Positions 11,271-23,084 are shown, counted from the stretch's first letter. The stretch is 64,000 nt of DNA from Gigantopelta aegis (GCF_016097555.1 NC_054706.1:47910160-47974159); one strand, 5' to 3'. Numbers and translations are program-made. The notes: generated from the sequence alone by a model not told the origin.

Positions 11271-11540
11271 CAGTCGGTGGGGGCCCCATTGCGCTATTTC
11301 TTGCTCCAGCCAGTGCACCACAACTATTACATCAAAGGCCGTGGTATGTGTTATCCGGTCTATGGGATGGTACATATTAAAGATCCGTTGCTGCTAATCG
11401 AAAAGAGTAGCCCAAGAAGTGGCAACATCGGGTTAACCCCCTCTCAATATCTCTGTGGTCCTTGACCATATGTCTAACGCCATATAACCGTAAATAAAAT
11501 GTGTTGAGTGCGTCGTCAAATAAAACCTTTACTTTCTTTA
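11271..11540 (+). mobile_element. SINE-A lacking its tRNA-like head
   Basis: Core and tail present. The tail is followed at 11540-11556 by an isolated fragment of a minus-strand SINE-A head (TACCACTGGGCTACGTC). Confidence 0.75.
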
Positions 11541-11796
11541 CCACTGGGCTACGTCGGTGTTTATAAACTTAATTGGTCAAAAGTATGAACCTTGCCTAAC
11601 TGCTTAAATCTGGAATCGTGAACAATTGGGATTATATACACTACTTAATGCATTACATTAAAATTGATATTAAATTTAGGACTCTTCTAATGGCTGATGT
11701 TGGAAGCGGACGCCAACTTCGCATTAAAAACATTTACTTTTTAGTAAAGGCCTATAGGAATTCTCCAAACATTTGGCAATTTTCGAATCTTAAGAG

Positions 11797-11870
11797 ACTG
11801 GATAGCACATACCACGGCCTTTGATATACTAGTCGTGGTTCACTGGTTGAAACGAGAAATGACCCATTGG
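11797..11870 (-). mobile_element. SINE-A core fragment
   Basis: Contains ACCACGGCCTTTGATATACT. It corresponds to the fragment at window position 1 and opens the second copy of the duplicated spacer block. Confidence 0.7.
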
Positions 11871-12655
11871 GTTCACAGGCTGGGCCTGAAACTTTAATGC
11901 AGATACGATGTTCTTGGTTCAAACTAGATCAAATTATCTTTTTTATTTTCTGAGGGAGTAGGACTCCAGCGTCTGTCGCGATGGTCGAGACCTAGCCGTG
12001 TAAAGAGCTGTGCTTAGGGGCTACTGGGTGTCTAACGATGGTTAACACAAATATACAATATAAACTGTGAAAAGCTGTGCAAAGTATAAATATCGCAGTA
12101 TATTAAAATTTCAAGTATATCGCCTAATATAGGGTTCAAACTAACCTTTTCTTTAAAAGCGTTTATTACAGGTCCGTACAAACAGGTGGGGTAAGGGTTC
12201 TGTCTACATTTTAGTAATGAAGTATCTTGAAACTGCCCCCACGCCACCACCCGAGTGATTGACCCGTGCACCCCAATAAAACATCTTGATTGCGACAATG
12301 TGGTCGGGACGGGGATGAAAAGAGGCGGTGAACAAATGGCGGTGAAGGGAAGCGGATAAAATGTTGGTACTGCAGGAGAAGATGTGGGAGGGTGACAGGG
12401 GAGACCAGGTAAGCGCTTGCGCCTCTACTAAGGGGAGGGAATGAAAGACTGTTTAACGACACTATAGCGCACAAAAAATACATTGGCTATGTGTCAAAGA
12501 AAGATGCATGAATGAAGTGATTACCAAAGCAATTTAAAAATACAGAAGTTAAGAGCTGTGCAAAAACTATAAATATGCTAAGAGGTGGTTTAATTTGTAT
12601 CGTGCAGGGAAAGATCTGTAAGGGTAAATATGATGGTGGAGAGGTGAGCGAAATC
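11860..12655. repeat. Duplicated spacer block, copy 2, with SINE-D-like repeat and repeat M left part
   Basis: Colinear with window positions 1-845 (for example TTTCAAGTATATCGCCTAAT and GGGTTCAAACTAACCTTTTC), and more distantly with 21105-21830. Ends in repeat M copy c. No gene seen. Confidence 0.75.
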
Positions 12656-12665
12656 TCTGGGGGAC

Positions 12666-13269
12666 GTAGCCCAGTGGTAAAGCGCGCGGTCGGTGTGGGA
12701 TCGATCCCCGTCAGTGGGGCTATTTCTCGTTCAAGCCAGTGCACCACAACTGGTATATCAAAGGCCGTGGTATGTACTACCCTGTCTTGTGGGATGGTGC
12801 GCATAAAAGATTCCTTGCTTCTAATCGATAATAATAGCCCATGAAGTGGCGACAGCGGATTTCCTCTCAATCTGTGTGGTCCTTAACGATATGTATGAAT
12901 GAATGAATGAATGAATGAATGTTTAACGACACCCCAGCACGAAAAATACATCGGCTATTGGGTGTCAAACTATGGTAAATGCAAATAAATAAAGTGATGA
13001 TCAACATCAATATTAAAATTCAAGGTTTAAACAAAAACAGTGTAAAGAACTGTGCAAAAAGGCAAATACAAATATCACAGAATTTTACGGACACCGAATT
13101 TTACTCTAAACTTCAATTTGTGCTGTATTGGCCATTCTCAAAGAGAATGTTACACCCCTGCACCACGGTGAGGTTACAGCACACGCAGGGGCGATATGTA
13201 TGACGCCATATAACCGTAAATAAAATGTTGAGTGCGTCGTTAAATAAAACATTTATTTCTTTTTTCTTT
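12666..13269 (+). mobile_element. SINE-A inserted in repeat M copy c, itself broken by a SINE-D-like element
   Basis: The SINE-A head starts after CTCTGGGGGAC (12655-12665), which recurs perfectly at 13270-13280. Its tail is split at 12899-13191 by a second element. Confidence 0.85.
12899..13191 (-). mobile_element. SINE-D element with (CATT)n tail and 12-bp target duplication
   Basis: Flanked by CGATATGTATGA at 12887-12898 and 13192-13203. Read on the minus strand it ends in TTTCGTGCTGGGGTGTCGTT, then AAACATTCATTCATT. The opposite end begins GCCCCTGCGTGTGCTGTAAC. This is the cleanest SINE-D boundary in the window. Confidence 0.75.
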
Positions 13270-13775
13270 CTCTGGGGGACAAATGTGAATGTCATCATGA
13301 AACAGTTTTTCTTGATACTAGGTCATTATATGTTCATCCTTCACCCGCACCGACGCACTCAACCGAAGAAAGGATGGGATACAACGTTCTCCCACCGGCC
13401 TTCGACTTTTACTCATTCTGTTTTAAAATGAGAAAAAAACGAGGAAAAAAGGATTAATAAAGCTAAAAAAAATTAATAAAAAAACAAACTAATTAGGATT
13501 GAAAAATCGTCCTGCAAACCACTGTCCTGGGTTTTCAGAATAATGCGTGTCAATATTTTATCAACAGTATTAATAATTAAACACATGGTCCAACACACCT
13601 GGCGCTAAAGTAACAAAGATCGTGGTATGTACTGCCTGTTTGAAGCATAGAAAAGATCCCTTGCTGCTAAAAAAAAGGTACTACATTGAGTAGCAGCAAC
13701 GCGTTTCATTTCTCATTACCATATGTCCGACTCCATATAACCACTAAAAATGTATTAAGTGCGACCTTAAATAAA
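13270..13775 (+). repeat. Repeat M, copy c, right part
   Basis: Carries the unexpanded counterpart of the minisatellite (CATCCTTCACCCGCACCGAC, then CGCACTCAACCGAAGAAAGG) and the M 3' domain ending in a SINE-like tail. Confidence 0.75.
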
Positions 13776-14047
13776 ACATTGCTTGTTTGCTTGCGTCGCA
13801 GAATCGACCTCTGTGGATCCATTCAGCTGATATGATTTTTTCTCTCGTTCCAACCAGTGCATCACAACTTATCAAAGAAAAAGATTTATTTATTTATTTA
13901 ACGACGCACTCAACACATTTTATTTACGGTTATATGACGTCGGACATATGGTTAAGGACCACACGGATATTGAAAGAGGAAACCTGCTGTCGCCACTTCA
14001 TGGGATACTCTTTTTCGATTAGCAGCAAGGGATCTTTTGTATGCACC
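13776..14047. mobile_element. Truncated SINE-B (+) followed by SINE-A (-)
   Basis: A SINE-B head and core fragment (13776-13880) runs into a minus-strand SINE-A whose tail starts at about 13885. The SINE-A is interrupted at 14060 by a SINE-C. Confidence 0.7.
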
Positions 14048-14059
14048 ATTCCACAGACA

Positions 14060-14447
14060 AGACCGGCCTCGGTGGTGTCGTGGCAGGCCATCGGTCTACA
14101 GGCTGGTAGGTACTGGGTTCGGATCCCAGTCGAGGCATGGGATTTTTAATCCAGATACCGACTCCAAACCCTGAGTGAGTGCTCCGCAAGGCTCAATGGG
14201 TAGGTGTAAACCACTTGCACCGACCAGTGATCCATAACTGGTTCAACAAAGGCCATGGTTTGTGCTATCCTGCCTGTGGGAAGCGCAAATAAAAGATCCC
14301 TTGCTGCTAATCGGAAGAGTAGCCCATGTAGTGGCGACAGCGGGTTTCCTCTCAAAATCTGTGTGGTCCTTAACCATATGTCTGACGCCATATAACCGTA
14401 AATAAAATGTGTTGAGTGCGTCGTTAAATAAAACATTTCTTTCTTTC
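14060..14447 (+). mobile_element. SINE-C, full length, with 12-bp target duplication
   Basis: Head containing GGTTCGGATCCCAGTCGAGG (B-box), a spacer, shared core and TTTC tail. Flanked by ATTCCACAGACA at 14048-14059 and 14448-14459, which lies inside a SINE-A. This is the reference copy for the family. Confidence 0.9.
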
Positions 14448-14580
14448 ATTCCACAGACAGGATAGTACAGTAAATATGATAGTGTAGTTTATTTATGAGA
14501 AAATGGTGAAATCAAAAGTAATTTTTTCAGCCATCTCTGTTTGTTCATGTAAAATAATACATGTAGTTCATTTACCTAAT

Positions 14581-14690
14581 GGATAGAGAGAGAGAGAGAG
14601 GGAGGGGGAGAGGGAGAGGGAGCAGGGGAGAGAGAGAGGGGGAGAGAGAGAGAGAGGGAGGGAGAGAGGGGGGGGGGGGGGGGAGAGGGA
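14581..14690. repeat. GA/G-rich simple repeat
   Basis: Runs of GAGA, GGGA and an 18-base G tract. The Arg/Glu/Gly-rich open frames here are by-products. Confidence 0.95.
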
Positions 14691-14766
14691 GAGCCCAGCA
14701 TCATTTGGAGTCATGTGGAACAGGAGGTACACAGTTGATAGTGGACGTTTTTTTTTTTTTTTTTTT

Positions 14767-14895
14767 TTTAACAGCACCACTAGAGCACATTGATTTATTG
14801 ATCACCGGCTATTGGATGTCAAACATATGGTCATTTTAACACAGTCACAGAGCAGAAACCCTCTACATAGTAGCAAGGGATCTTTTACATGCATC
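14767..14895 (-). mobile_element. SINE-B tail and core fragment
   Basis: Reads AGCACCACTAGAGCACATTG on the plus strand. It ends where a SINE-A with a doubled tail begins. Confidence 0.75.
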
Positions 14896-15284
14896 AAAGA
14901 AAGAAATGTTTTATTTAACGACGCAATCAACACATTTTATTTACGGTTATATGGAAGGAAGGAAGGAAGGAAATGTTTTATTTAACAACGCACTCAACAC
15001 ATTTTATTTACGATTATATGGCGCCAGACAAATGGTTAAGGACCACACGGATATTGAGAGAGGAAACCCGCTGTCGTCACTTCATGGGATACTCTTTTCG
15101 ATTAGCAGCAAGGGATCTTTTACATGCACCATCCCACAGACAGGATAACACGTACCATGGCCTTTGATATACCAGTCGTGGTGCACTGGCTGGAGCTAGA
15201 AATAGCCCAATGGGCCCACCGACGGGGATCGATCCAAGACCGACCACGCATCAAGCGAACGCTTTACGACTGGGCTACGTTCCA
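14896..15284 (-). mobile_element. SINE-A with tandemly doubled 3' tail
   Basis: The tail segment appears twice (14896-14954 and again from 14955), joined exactly at CCATATAACCG (element strand). The same join is seen at 44973/44974. The head ends at about 15284. Confidence 0.85.
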
Positions 15285-15500
15285 CCCATCACAACTTGTC
15301 AAAGACCGTGGTATGTGCTTTTCTGTCTGTGGGAAAGTGTATATAAAAGATCCATTACTTCATTAGGACAAATATAGTGGGTATCCTGTAATGACTACGA
15401 GTCAGTAGTCTCGGTATTATCATATGTTTGACATCCATTAGCCGATGATTAATAAATCAATGTGCTCTAGTGGTGGTGTTAAACAAACAAACTTCTTCCT
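15285..15500 (+). mobile_element. SINE-B 3' half
   Basis: Core and B-type tail (CCATTAGCCGATGATTAATA), next to the start of promoter module P2. Confidence 0.75.
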
Positions 15501-15519
15501 TCCAAAACACCCTGTTAGA

Positions 15520-15822
15520 AGGAAGGAAGGAAGGAAATGGTTTATTTAACGACGCACTCAACACATTTTATTTACGGTTATATGGCGTCGGACATAGGGT
15601 TAAGGAACACACAGATATTGAAGGAGGAAACCCGCTGTCGCCACTTCATGGGCTACTCTTTTCCATTGGCAGCAAGGGATCTTTTATATGCACCATCCCA
15701 TAGACAGGATAGCACAGTTGTGGTGCAATGGCAGGAGCTAGAAATAGCCCAATGGCCCCACTGACGGGGATCGATCCCAAACCGATCGCGCATCAGGCGA
15801 GCGCTTTACCACTGGGCTACGC
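15520..15822 (-). mobile_element. SINE-A inserted in promoter module P2
   Basis: Full head (GCTTTACCACTGGGCTACGC) to tail. It splits the P2 module after CACCCTGTTAGAA; P2 resumes with GTTGGAAAGTGACTG, so GTTAGAA/GTTGGAA is the likely target duplication. A C run (15823-15846) follows. Confidence 0.75.
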
Positions 15823-15846
15823 CCCCCCCCCCCCCCCCCCCCCCCC

Positions 15847-16103
15847 GTTGGAAAGTGACTGCCGCAATGTATATGTATTACACTTTACAAAAGTAACATG
15901 ATTAAAACTGTACGCACGTGCAAATATGTCGGCTGTCGAGTACGGACGGAACGTGCAAAACGGGATGCCCGTTTAACCACGTGACCAGTTTACAGAGATA
16001 AATAATCGAAACATAGTTGTTTGGTCATTTCAACGTGTTCGAACTTTCTCTGTGTAGTACAATTCAGTACAATTCAGTACAATTCAGTACAATTCTCATT
16101 CAA
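15847..16103 (+). promoter_or_regulatory. Promoter module P2 and noncoding exon 1 of gene copy 2
   Basis: E-boxes CACGTG lie at 15915-15920 and 15978-15983, and the TATA-like GATAAATAA at 15997-16005. The first exon contains a 10-bp tandem repeat (TACAATTCAG) and ends at 16103 before GTAAGT. The block is colinear with P1, P3 and P4. Confidence 0.7.
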
Positions 16104-16134
16104 GTAAGTTTAATTTTTTTTAGATTGTTATTAA

Positions 16135-16690
16135 TGTTGTTGTTTTTTTCCCCAATTAAATTGCGGTGTAAAGCGAAATGTGCAAAAATATAAATATGGT
16201 AAAAGAAGCATGTTTAATTTTTTTTTTTCGTGCAGGGAAATGTCTGTAAGGATAATTATGAAGGGGAGGAGGTTGGGTGTGAACCGACTCCGGGGGACCG
16301 ATGTGAATGCCACCCTGAAACAAGTTGATAGTTTATTATATTTATCCTCCACCCCCACAGATAACCTCCGCCGAAAGATTGGGACACTGTTGTCCCACCG
16401 GCCTTCGACTTCTTTAAAGTGATAAAAAGGTTAAAGGTTGAATACAATGGCCTAAAGTATTTAGAATAGAAAAATCGTACTGCTAACCATTGTCACGTAT
16501 TTTCAAAATGCGTGTAAATATTTTATCGACTATTTATCATTAACAATATGGTCCTAGCCCACCCGGGGGTGATGTAACAAAAGGTCGTAACAAAAGATAG
16601 TACGTACTATCCTGTTTTGAAGCATATAAAAGATCCCTTGTGGCTAATCGGGAGTATCCCAGCTTTCTCGGTATCGTACATTGATTAGAC
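16135..16690 (+). repeat. Repeat M, copy d, in intron 1 of gene copy 2
   Basis: Uninterrupted copy with the empty site (CTCCGGGGGACC) at which copies b and c carry a SINE-A. The C-rich segment is short (CCTCCACCCCCACAGATAAC). Confidence 0.7.
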
Positions 16691-17244
16691 AAGTTTTACG
16701 TTTTTTCTTTTGTTTATTGCCTGTTTTGAAAGTAGGGCCTACAAACCTAATCCCACAACGCTAGACGATGATAATCCCCCCCCCCCCCCCCTCCGACCAA
16801 ATGTGTAAAAATATAAAATCCTGTTTACTTAATGGATTGAGAGAATGGATGAGATTTCTTTGTTTTGAAAAACATGTAGGGGTATATGAATTTTGAATGA
16901 TTAGAACGGAAACTGAAAATTAAAAATGGATCCACATACTAGGATTTTCATCCGCTAGCAGACGCGTTTGCGGTGTATTCAGCAGGGTGGGGGTTATACA
17001 CAACGACCAAAGTGTATAGCGTTGCTCCCTCTGATAATGATGGGGTGAGAGGAGGAATGTGAGCGGTGAGAGGAGGAATGTGAGCAAGTGCGTTTTTTTT
17101 TTTTAAAAATGGACTCCCAATTACATGTACCTTGAAATCTTGTTAATTAAGATTTGTAAGGAGCGGGGGATGTTAGGGTGCAATATTTTTACTGCGCTAG
17201 TACTTGAAATGTGATTTTATGCTTTTTCTTATATTGGCCTACAG

Positions 17245-17455
17245 AATGAAGACTGCTTATTTCTTCGTGGTTCTGCTGGCCTTGACCTTCGTCCCAGAGC
17301 ACGTGGATGGCTGGTTTTTCCGGTCTGTGCGCAGAATTCGCTTCAGTCCGTACCACACGCTGGGTTGTATGGCGGCCTGCAAGTGGGCCAGGAGCTGGGC
17401 GTGTAAGGCCTGCAAGAGGAAGAGGGGACTCGACGTGCCAGATGATGCAGATGAG
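17245..17455 (+). CDS. Exon 2 of copy 2: signal peptide and basic four-cysteine peptide
   Basis: Compared with copy 1, only two silent changes (GAT/GAC, CCG/CCA) and one added GAT codon, all near the 3' end. The intron sequence changes abruptly on both sides. Confidence 0.9.
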
Positions 17456-19768
17456 GTAAATTTTCCATGTACCAAATGACGGCCAGTTTTAAAATGCACA
17501 TTAAATACTGGGTAGACTGTACTTTTTCTCCAGTTTTACTGGAAGGCGAGGGGTTGTACTTGTGACGGGTTGTACTTGTGGGGGGGGGGGGGGGGGGGGT
17601 TGTACTTGTGAGGGGCATAGCAGCTATAGCCACATCGGTTACCAATACAAATCTATGGTATTTGATTTTGTGGTATACGCTAATGGTTAATACATTTTTG
17701 CAAACGCAATTGCCAAATTGGAAGTAACTACTGAACACTTACCCGAAGTAGTCGGACTTGACCCACAGCTCCACAGCTAAAAGCTGACGGGTGTGGCATG
17801 GATGGCCTAGTACCTGTACTAAATAATGCCACTAACGACATCACTAAGCACATTGATTTAATCTGTAATGGATGTCAAACATTATTAACTGCCGGTCTTT
17901 AGTGGAAATTGCTACATTGTTCATTAGCAAGGAATGTTTTTTTTTTTATATGCACTTTCAGACGGGGAAAGCACATACCACGGTCTTTGACCAGTTGTGG
18001 TGCACTAGTTCCAGCGCCAAATTAAAAAACCCCAAAAAACCCCGGTTGAATGGATCTACTAAGGTGGTTCCATCCTGCATCGCAAGCACTCGATCGACTG
18101 AGCTAAATCCCGCCACTTCCTATACTGAAAAGATTGATGAATCGCTGTCAAAATAACGTGTCTGCATTTTAGTGTAGCAAATCTTATTTGCGATAAACGG
18201 AAACTGTAGTTAAGGCATTAGTTTAGTTGATGAATTAAAATTGTAGATTGTAATGTACTGAAAAATGACAATATTCCAGGATGAAGATGTCACCAAGGTT
18301 ATGCAACACCTGGATTTGAACGGAGATGGTATTGTTGAACTCGTCGAGATCGCTCACATGACCGGCCTTAAAATGTCAAACCCAGTTCTACTGGCTAAAT
18401 TCCACAAAGCGGATAGCAACGGTAAGAATTTACCTAGGAAATCGGTATGTACTTGGGAAGTAGCATTTGTATTACTCCCCAATTTCGTTTAGCGGTTCGA
18501 CACTGGTTTTAATTGAAATTGCAATACGATGTCCTTAAGTTTGTAACAGTCCGAACGTAATTTTATCTTCACAAGCGCAGTTTAATTTCGGTTAAATGAT
18601 TAAAACGACGGCGTGCATGGTAGCGCGACTTCTTTCAGGAAACTGCACATCAAACCGTTACAATTTGAAGTGCATTAACTTTCCATTGCATACTTGGCTG
18701 TGCCATCTCGCATTGATGAATGATGAATGTGACAAATGTAATGTTTATGACCAGGAATCGCCAGTAAATTTTTAACAGCGTGTATGTACACGCTACTGTG
18801 TTTTGATACGTGCGGAGACTCGTTAAAATATGGTTGCAATTTTAAAATAGTTACAATTGTGCTTAACTAGGGTACTAGATTCGACCCATTTGCCGGAAAC
18901 AATTGCTCGACCGAATTGTTTTCACGTATATACCGAATCCAATGGTAGGTTTGAATGAAACTTTGCATGTAGCAGTTTTAGCCACTTACTATTAACGTGA
19001 TTTGATTTAGCACTTATTATTTTTGTGCCTAAATGAATTGTTATGCCTAAATGAATTGTTATATGGGATTGTATGAATAATGCAACTGAAATGTAGTGAA
19101 TTTAGCAGGTATTCGATCCTATTGTATTTCTACGATGGGTGGTTCTTGCTTCAACTACGCGTTAAAACGAACCCTTTTTTTTTCAGGCGATGGCGAACTG
19201 GACCTTCCTGAATTGGCAGCTTTCCACTTCGAGAACAAAAAGGAATGTGAGTAACCCATGAATGATTTGTATTTTTCTATTTAATGTCAAACCATTATGC
19301 AGACCCATACCCTTTTTTCCCCTTTTTCTCCATCACGTCTCGTATATCATTGGCAGTGGTGGTAAGTGTTTGAGAAAGGAATATAAAGGCTGCCAGTTCT
19401 AAATATGTAGAATATTAAAAGTAGTGGGCAAAAAATTTACTTGCGTTTCATGGTTATCGCTGTTCAGTCATTCGGTCTACAGCATTCTATATTTTGATTA
19501 CAATATTATCGCATATCATTATGCAACTCCTCTGGGACACAGGCGGATATTGCAGATTTTAATGTTTCAAAATGTTTATTTTTATGCAAACTGAAAATGC
19601 CATGTTGAAGGGTAATCGTAAAAGCAAGTGGTCACACCGCCCTAACATGTATTTCTCGTTTCAGTTCTTGACGCCATGGCCAAGCACGGACGTTAGGCTG
19701 TGAAGCGATCGGCACATTTGGCCGGATTTATGTAATGGCACGTATGCGGGTTAAGGGTTTTCAATAAA
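17245..19768 (+). CDS. Secreted cationic-peptide / double EF-hand precursor, copy 2 (147 aa)
   Basis: Coding exons are 17246-17455, 18280-18421, 19187-19246 and 19665-19696, with GT/AG borders and the same phases as copy 1. The start ATG directly follows the acceptor CTACAG, as in copy 1; an upstream in-frame ATG at 17204 lies in the intron. Residues 1-65 are identical to copy 1: signal peptide, basic peptide with C41, C45, C53, C56, and KRKR 57-60. One Asp is added in the linker and one residue in exon 3. EF-hand loops DLNGDGIVELVE and DSNGDGELDLPE are canonical. The C-terminus ends KHGR rather than EHGH. An AATAAA lies at 19763-19768. The gene looks intact, and its role is inferred as for copy 1. 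Confidence 0.85.
17580..17600. repeat. Poly-G run in intron 2 of copy 2
   Basis: A long G tract flanked by two copies of GGTTGTACTTGTG. A sequencing or assembly weak point. Confidence 0.9.
17828..18118 (-). mobile_element. SINE-B in intron 2 of gene copy 2
   Basis: B-type tail on the left and head (GACTGAGCTAAATCCCGCC) on the right. Diverged, hence old. Confidence 0.75.
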
Positions 19769-19799
19769 ATATTAAAAAAACATTTCATTGTTGGTATTT

Positions 19800-20216
19800 T
19801 TTTAAGATCGAAAAGCAACTAGGATGTCAATATTGTCTGGGTCTTCAACCCAATTGGCAGACAAAAGCGCCAAATTTGGACCATCGATTGATTTTAGCCT
19901 AGGAACCATCTTGACAGTTTGGGATTTTAAAAGATGGCGACCAAAATACAAAATCGACGCCAGCAAAACTGCAATATCTCTTTGGCTGTAGTCGCATGTT
20001 GACCATGGGGTATCAAATCGGGGATTTGTGCTATTCATGGTCCACATTGCCATTTGCGTTTTCGAACCATCTTCGTAAATGGCGCGTACTTGCAGCTTGG
20101 ATATATTATCGTGCTTGCTCGGATGTAGGGTTTGAAGGTGTGATTGGTCATGGGATCGATCGCCATTGGTATACAACCCAGTTGCCTTGTCAAATAGTAT
20201 TGCTACGGAACGTGTG
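19800..20216. other. Spacer after gene copy 2
   Basis: No gene supported. Matches the spacers after copies 1 and 3. The 124-aa minus-strand frame at 19802-20176 has no recognisable family and lies in this duplicated spacer. Confidence 0.5.
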
Positions 20217-20518
20217 ACGGGGCGGGACGTAGCGGTGGTAAAACGCTCGCTTGATGCGCGGTCGGTTTAGGATCGATCCCAGTCGGTGGGGCCATTTCTC
20301 GTTCCAGCCAGTCCACCACGACTGGTATATCAAAGGCCGTGGTATGCTATCCTGTCTGTGGGATGGTGCATATAAAAGATCCCTTGCTGCAAATGAGTAA
20401 CCCATGAACCGGCGACGGCGACTTTCCTGTCTCAATATCTGTGTTCCTTAACATGTCTGACGCCATATAACCGTAAATAAAATGTTGAGTGTCGTTGAAT
20501 AAAACATTTCCTCCTTTC
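20217..20518 (+). mobile_element. SINE-A copy
   Basis: Head (GGGGCGGGACGTAGCGGTGG), core and tail, with several small deletions. Confidence 0.85.
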
Positions 20519-21099
20519 TATAGTATTCTGAATTCTTTCGTCGCTGAACTAAGAAACTTTCTCTATCTGCATAGCTTTTCTAAGAGAAAGACTGGTTGAT
20601 AATTGCATTTCAGTGTAACAAATGACACTTGCTCTAGTGGCGTCGTTAAATAAAATAAACTTAACTTTAATAAACGGAATTTATGAACCTCTACCTCTTG
20701 GTTTTTGTATATGATGAAAACGGTCTAGACGATAATGCCAAGAATGGCCTATGCTCGATCCATCACGGCATGACTCTTCGCTGGTCGACCCCACCCAAAG
20801 CGAATGTTTTAAAAATATAGCCCACCCAATACCCTAGTAGAAACTTCACTCGCTACAGTCTAGGCCCCACCTCCTGAACACGCACATGTATCGATAATTA
20901 ACAACAGTTTTTGACATTTCAATTCGTTTCTTTCCAAGTTGCTGGCACCCTAACAACGACATGTGAAAAACTTCAGCCATTATGCTTAGACGTATGTATC
21001 GTACTAAAATGTATAATAGTGTTTTTTTTTATGAATACCTACTTAAGTATGACGACACTTAGGGTTTAAGTATCCTTAAGTTAGGAATGTTTTATGAAT
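20519..21099. other. Spacer without a recognised gene
   Basis: Contains a short B-type tail fragment (20628-20670). Nothing else recognised. Confidence 0.5.
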
Positions 21100-21830
21100 A
21101 AGGAGCCTAAAACGTATATGCAGATATGATGTTCTCTAAGTGCAGACCCCTCTCTGCTCGATCAGTTTTTCTTTTTTCTCGGTATATTTTCCGAGGGAGC
21201 ATGACGCGAACCTATAAACGTCGGTCGCGATGGTCTAGACCCCCCTCAATGCTAAAATACCTGCACGCGCATGGTATATAATGAATGAATGCTTAACGAC
21301 ACCTCAACATAAAAATACATCGGATATTTGATGCCAATGGTTAACACGTGTGCTAATATATAATTAAAAACGGTGTACAGAGTTATGCATAGTATAAACG
21401 TCACAAGTAAGGTATATATTAAAATTTCACATATATCGCCTGATATAGGGTTCAAACTGACCAGTGTCATGTAGCCATTAATTTAAAATAATTTTATAAT
21501 AAGGCCCGTAGGAACCAAAGTTGGGTAGGGGTCCTGTGTTGTTTACTTTTATAGCAAATGCAAAATATGAAATATTTTGAAACTACCCCCACCCCGTCAG
21601 AAATGTGAGAGGCCCCAATTATATTGACCGCGACAATGTGGTCAAGGGATGGAGATGCAAAAGGGGCGGTGAAGGGAAGCAGGTAACATGTTGGTACTAC
21701 AGGCGATGTTGTGGAGGGTGGCGGTGAAGGGGAGAACTGGAAAGCGATTTACCACTACGCTATATTCCGCCCCTACCAAGGCGAGGAATGACTGACTGTT
21801 TAACGACACCCTCTTACACATCCGTTATGT
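21100..21830. repeat. Duplicated spacer block, copy 3 (diverged), with SINE-D-like repeat
   Basis: Aligns in order with 1-620 and 11860-12430 (for example TCGGTCGCGATGGTCTAGAC and ATATATCGCCTGATATAGGG) but is clearly more diverged than those two are from each other. Confidence 0.65.
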
Positions 21831-22077
21831 TGGTTACACATAGTTGTTTACACATGTACCTATGTTAACTATTTCAAGACATACGACTGGCTGCTCCTAG
21901 GTGATGACCAGGTCACCAATGCCATACATCCAATGAAAAACAACACGATGGAAATCGATTACACTGACGTATAGTTAACCTGACGTGTCTGTGACGCGTA
22001 AGTCAGCTACAAATGCAACGACCTTTAGTCGAAAAAGATGTTAAACTTTGCTTGAAACCTGATTTATGAGGATATGT

Positions 22078-22238
22078 AAGAAATAGAATAATACATTCGT
22101 GTCCGTTAGATACGATTTATCTCACAACTCGTTGTTTAAAAACGTATCAAACTCGCTTTAGCTCGTTAGATACATTTTAAAACAACTTGTAAGATAAATG
22201 GTATCTAACGGCCACTCGTGTAGTATTCTCTCTATATA
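22078..22238. mobile_element. Short foldback element
   Basis: Near-palindrome. The left arm GTCCGTTAGATACGATTTAT is mirrored by ATAAATGGTATCTAACGGCC, with AATACATTCG/CGTGTAGTATT outside it. No coding capacity. Confidence 0.65.
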
Positions 22239-22239
22239 G

Positions 22240-22760
22240 CTGACTCTCCGGGGGAGTGATGAGAATGCCACCCTGAACCATTTTTTTCATAATACTAAGT
22301 TATTATATTTTCATCCTTCACCCACACCCACACCCTCCACCAACACCCTCCACCGACACCCTCCACCGAAGATAGGTTGGGACAGGTCGTTCTCCCACCG
22401 GCCTTCGACTTTTACTTATTCTTTTTTAAAATGATAAAGGTTGAATGAAATGGCCTTAAAAGCATTTAGGATTGAAAAATCGTCATGTCCTGAGTTTTCA
22501 AAATAATGCGTGTCAATATTTTATCAACAGTATTAATCATTAAACATATAGTCCAACACACCTGGCGCTGAAGTAACAAAGGTTATGGTATGTACTATCC
22601 TGTTTGAAGCATATACAAGATCCCTTCCTGCTGATGGGAAAAAGTAGCACAATCAGTGGCGGTAACGGGTTTCCTCTCTCATTACCATATGTCCGACTCC
22701 ATATATTATAACCATAACGTGTCAAGTGCGTCGTTAAATAAAACATTCCTTTCTTCCTTC
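22240..22760 (+). repeat. Repeat M, copy e
   Basis: Intact at the SINE-A target site (CTCTCCGGGGGAG). The C-rich segment shows the first step of expansion, about three CACCCTCCACCGA-type units, and may represent the seed state of the 2.9-kb minisatellite. Confidence 0.75.
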
Positions 22761-22762
22761 CA

Positions 22763-23075
22763 ACACCTTGGTTGAGTGCTCGCTTGAAGTGCTTGCGTGG
22801 CAGGATCGAACCACCTCGGTAGATCCATTCAGCTGATTAGTGTTTTCTCGTTCCAACCAGTGCACCACAACTGGACAAAGGCCGTGATATGTCTTTTCCT
22901 GTCTGTCGGAAAGTGCATATAAAAGATCCCTTGCTGCATTAGAAAAAATTTAGCGGGTTTCCTCTGATGACTACGAGTCAGAATTACCAAATGTTTGACA
23001 TCCAATAGCCGATGATTAATTAATCGATGTGCTCCAGTGGTGTCGTTAAACAAAACAAACTTCTTCTTTCTTCCT
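22763..23075 (+). mobile_element. SINE-B, near full length
   Basis: Head (TTGGTTGAGTGCTCGCTTGA), B-box-like CAGGATCGAACC, core, and B-type tail ending AACAAAACAAACTTCTTC. Confidence 0.85.
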
Positions 23076-23084
23076 TCCAACACC

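Noticed and set aside
19802-20176. 124-codon minus-strand frame as a gene
   Set aside because: No family recognised and it lies in a duplicated spacer whose other copies do not keep the frame.
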